Source: Gordionus sp. m RMFG-2023 (taxonomy: Eukaryota > Nematomorpha > Gordioida > Chordodea > Parachordodidae). Taken from it: a stretch of DNA of 64,000 nt. How positions within the stretch are numbered: the stretch's first letter is position 1; the number at the start of each line of letters is the position of its first letter. The notes under the pieces were generated by a model. It searched no databases. It was not told the origin of the DNA and saw only the letters and a list, made by a program, of their open reading frames with translations. This document shows, in pieces, positions 61,070 to 64,000 of this stretch. Location: contig NC_088775.1 in assembly GCF_954871325.1 (NCBI RefSeq), positions 11,137,561-11,201,560 of the forward strand. The letters run 5' to 3'. Position numbers and translations under genes: made by a program.

Positions 61070-62955
61070 ATAGCTATCACTGCAAATTAACCAGCATCTA
61101 TTATTTATGTTGCTATGTAATTTAAGATTATTACTATAGCGGCTGAGAGCATATAATTGTATATTTTAGATAAACAATAATGGTCAACTGTGTAGTCGTT
61201 TATATATCATTTAAAATGGAAGATAATCTTTTAGAAATTTAATATCCCACAATAATTTTCTCGATTACTTATCTTGCTTCAATAATCTTATCTATCTAAG
61301 AGGAAGCTCTAACCACCTATAGTTCTATGATTTGGATTGGTCGTTTATACTCTCTCTTACAAAAATTGTTGATTTGGTTTAGGCCTATAAATTTTTCCTT
61401 ATTAGTCGATTCTATAAAACATTGTCTAAAATGGAGAGAATTATACTAGTTTGATAACCCTTTGTCAATGTAAGTTGGAATTATATTATTGAATTATGTG
61501 ATTTTTTATATGCTAGTTTATTTTGTATGGATAATATGATAAATGACAAAATATGAAAATCTGAATAAATGTTCAGAGTTAACAAATTTTAAAAAAGTAT
61601 AATATATTCATATAAAACCCGGCCGAAGCCCCTCAAATTAGTGCTATGGGGGGCTTCGCCCCCCCCCCCATAAAATTTTTTTTAGGTGAGCCCCCTGAGA
61701 TTGTGAAGGCTAGCGACGCCCCTTAACATTAGCATTGGATAAAAAAGTTATTACGAATCTGAATAATTTTTAAAAGGGGTAAAAAAATTTTTGAAATTTG
61801 AGTATATAAAAAAAATGGATCATTTAAAAAAAATACCAGTATATATGGAACTAAAAGAACAAATAAATGTTACAAAATATATATTGTGTTACTTATGAAT
61901 AATTTAGAATGTCATATGCATAATTCGATTGAATAATGAAAAGGGTTATTCAACAAAATTTTTAATTCGTTTCAAATTTAAGATTAGTATACATCATGTA
62001 ACATTTTTAATCTATATAATATTAAAATACATTTTTCATGCGAAAATCACCAAAATTTGAGTTCTTGCACCTTGCTTTTGGGACTAACTCTGGTATTGCT
62101 CATTTATTAATTATTCCGACTTTATTTACTTATTTTTTTAGAAATGATATAAGTAATGAATTTTTTATGAAGCATTGAACCCACATTTCCTTATAATTTT
62201 TACAATGAAAATAGTTTCCAACCAATCCTAAACAATTAATTTTCCGACAATGGAAAATAAACAAGATGGTTTATCTACATAATAAATTGTTGGCATAATT
62301 ATTAAAAAATTACTGCATCGAGTATTTTTATATTTTTTTTCCTATAAATTGTAATATTTTTTACTATTACATATGCCCAGATGATTAACGTATGTATTTG
62401 TTAATTTAATAATATTCACACAAAAAAAATAATAAAAAATATGACATTAAGAATTTTTTTAAAAAAATTTAAAGTTTAAATTTAGGTTTGGTATTCGAGT
62501 AGAGAATTGAGTTCAAGTCTTGAGTTCGTGACTTGAGTCGTAAGGAGATTTTAATCGACTCAAATCGATTCATATAAAGATGAGGTAACTAATCGACTCA
62601 AAAAATTAATCGAGTTTTGAATCAATTTTTGATTAAAAACTCGACTCGGGTCACAGCTAAGTAGACTCGGCTGTTTTTAATTGTCAAAGGCCTACCCCAA
62701 ATAAAATTTATGAATAAAAAAGTCAGTCAAAAAAAAGTGCTTTCCCCCCCCTAGAAAATTCTCATCTCATCTATGCAGTGGCCTCAGACATTATAATTGG
62801 TAATGATCAAATTAATAAATAAATTTCCAATTTATTTTATTTTATACCTAACACTTTCTGCTAATTTACTAAAATATCTTCTTTCCGTTTATGCACGCTT
62901 AGAAAATTTTGGCGATACTATGAAACTAATTCAAACCTGACAAATTTTTATTCCT

Positions 62956-63834
62956 ATGGTTATTCTGAATGATCCTCTGATATCTCAACTGATCTCTGAA
63001 TCTATTAAAAAAAAATTACATAAAAATTCGCGTGATTGTGAAAAAAAAATATTTTCTTCTGCTACTAAAATTCTTAATATTAAAATTGATTTTATACTAG
63101 GAAAAGAACAATATTCATCATCCTTGTCTGCATTAAAGTAACTATTTAAATTTATAAAGTGACTGAGTTTTTTGTTAGAGCAAAGTATGGATCCTTAAAT
63201 GCGGACAATAAAAAATGTATTTTAAATTCATCTTTGACTATGAATAAAAGTAATTATATAAATAAATCCATGGTATATTTAGTTATTAAAAGATAATTCT
63301 AAAATTGATGAAATACCTAATCCACAATGCACAATTTTTTCACCTGACAATCTCGAAATGGCTTGGACAGATAATTATAAAATTATTGGCTCTGGGTTAG
63401 CAAATTTAGGTAATACCTGCTATATGAATAGCACCCTTCAATGTCTTACATATACACCTCCTTTAGCTAATTATTTCATAAAACATCCACACATTGAAAA
63501 TTGTAACGATAAATTATATAATCAAAATTATTAATATATTTTAGGTCATGTACAAGGTTTTTGTATGGAATGTGAGATTGGAAAACACATAAAATTTTCT
63601 TTATCAAAAGTTTATAATGTTTATAAGCCTCTAAACATATTGCGTAATCTTAAATGTAAGATGATGCCAATATATAAATATATATATTACCCATTATATT
63701 TTTTATGTATAATTTTATAAATGTTTTAAAGGTATAGCCAAACATTTCAATCCATATAAACAAGAAGATGCACATGAATTTTTTATTCATATTGTTGAAG
63801 CTATGCATAAAAGTGGTGTTAATGGTTATTCAAA
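62956..63834 (+). CDS. USP36: USP36/USP42-type ubiquitin-specific protease, first five exons
   Basis: USP36 and USP42 are nuclear/nucleolar cysteine proteases that remove ubiquitin. Exons 62956-63137, 63179-63249, 63293-63502, 63545-63655 and 63732-63834 join in phase to 225 codons; introns are 41-76 bp. Exon 1 ([13 protein letters not shown]...SALK) matches the N-terminal region of USP36 (SSAKKVLLQKIEF). Exon 3 holds the Cys box [18 protein letters not shown] followed by [14 protein letters not shown]. Exon 4 has [16 protein letters not shown], and exon 5 the QEDAHEFF motif. The His box and the rest lie beyond the window, and no further exon is seen by 64000. The start ATG at 62956 is the first in frame after upstream stops. 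USP36 and USP42 cannot be told apart from this part; invertebrates usually have one. Confidence 0.9.
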
Positions 63835-64000
63835 GTAAATTATTCAATAAAACCTAGTTTTTATAAATTGTTAACTTGGAATGAAAGTATTGTAGAAAGG
63901 GCTGATCTGATATTCATGAGCTGGCTGCAACAATATCAATAAATATAGACCTAGCTTTTGGCCTAAAAATTAGTAACATAATATTAGGGCTGTGCCAATC
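63835..64000 (+). other. USP36/42 intron 5 (runs off window)
   Basis: Begins GTAAAT after the phase-2 end of exon 5. No acceptor followed by the expected next USP exon (counterpart of TTLVHQIFGGYL) is found before the window ends. Confidence 0.6.

Larger units (their letters stand above)
57083..61724. mobile_element. hAT-like non-autonomous element, copy E3, split by an LTR element
   Basis: The left end CAGTGGAGTCTCTAGG and the right end GCTAGCGACGCCCCTT are flanked by an exact duplication AACATTAG (57075-57082 and 61725-61732). The sequence matches copies E1 and E2, except for the insertion of an LTR element at 58239-61069. Without it the element is about 1.8 kb. A GC-rich CCGGCCGAAG/GGGGGGCTTCGCCCC block near 61618-61670 is shared with family F. 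Confidence 0.9.
56796..62657. mobile_element. Outer hAT-like element of a three-level nest (candidate)
   Basis: The left end TAGTGTTGCTAGATAGTCGAG and, reversed, the right end TAGCTGTGACCCGAGTCGAG are similar. Both continue into sequence rich in GAGTCGA/TCGACTC words (56810-56940 and 62490-62650). Without the nested element E3 it would be about 1.2 kb. Flanking 8-mers do not match well, so the outer limits are less sure than those of the inner elements. No coding sequence is seen. Confidence 0.5.

Overview
The window is nuclear DNA of an invertebrate animal. It is strongly AT-rich, all recognisable genes are spliced (some introns are only ~40-60 bp), and the host genes are animal-type: DMC1, WBP2, UFSP2, USP36/42 and a globin. 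The standard genetic code fits every exon model. I cannot name the phylum. Most of the sequence is transposon debris, above all hAT-type DNA transposons with 8-bp target duplications, plus RTE-like and REL-endonuclease (R2-type) LINE remnants and two LTR-type fossils.

Layout. 1-7.3 kb: a tRNA-like SINE head, a hAT remnant, tandem repeats, and a 4.6-kb hAT (2724-7324) that carries a second inverted-repeat element (2881-5968), which in turn holds a LINE endonuclease fragment. 7.8-13.3 kb: the last two exons of DMC1 (+) meet a complete seven-exon WBP2 gene (-) tail to tail; WBP2 intron 4 holds a 2.6-kb imperfect palindrome. 13.3-17.8 kb: a broken Ty3/gypsy-like element interrupted by a hAT-like element. 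19.8-30.2 kb: a long UFSP2-like gene (-) whose introns hold a LINE duplication and a hAT-within-hAT. 30.6 kb: a possible first exon of a GMAP-210-like golgin, head to head with UFSP2. 30.9-32.8 kb: an intact-ended non-autonomous hAT with a duplicated end. 33-37.5 kb: an RTE-like LINE. 37.5-45 kb: repeats and a second hAT-like family. 45.4-48.0 kb: a three-exon globin with a long N-terminal extension, ancestral intron positions and no distal histidine. 48-56 kb: LINE and hAT remnants, including one with transposase sequence. 56.8-62.7 kb: a three-level nest (hAT-like > hAT-like > LTR element). 62.96-64 kb: the first five exons of USP36/42, running off the window.

The host genes share no pathway: meiotic strand exchange (DMC1), transcription/WW-domain adaptor (WBP2), UFM1 maturation (UFSP2), deubiquitination (USP36/42), haem binding (globin). 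There is no operon-like logic. The strongest themes are (1) the unusual globin and (2) a set of related hAT-like elements (TIR core GGCGTA-C-AGG) that share an internal core but differ at their ends, with one member still carrying transposase sequence. I see no evidence of a wholly new biological system; the less explained parts are the inverted subterminal satellite arms, the WBP2 intron palindrome with a GC-richer coding-like loop, and a 98-codon open frame inside a 440-bp LTR.
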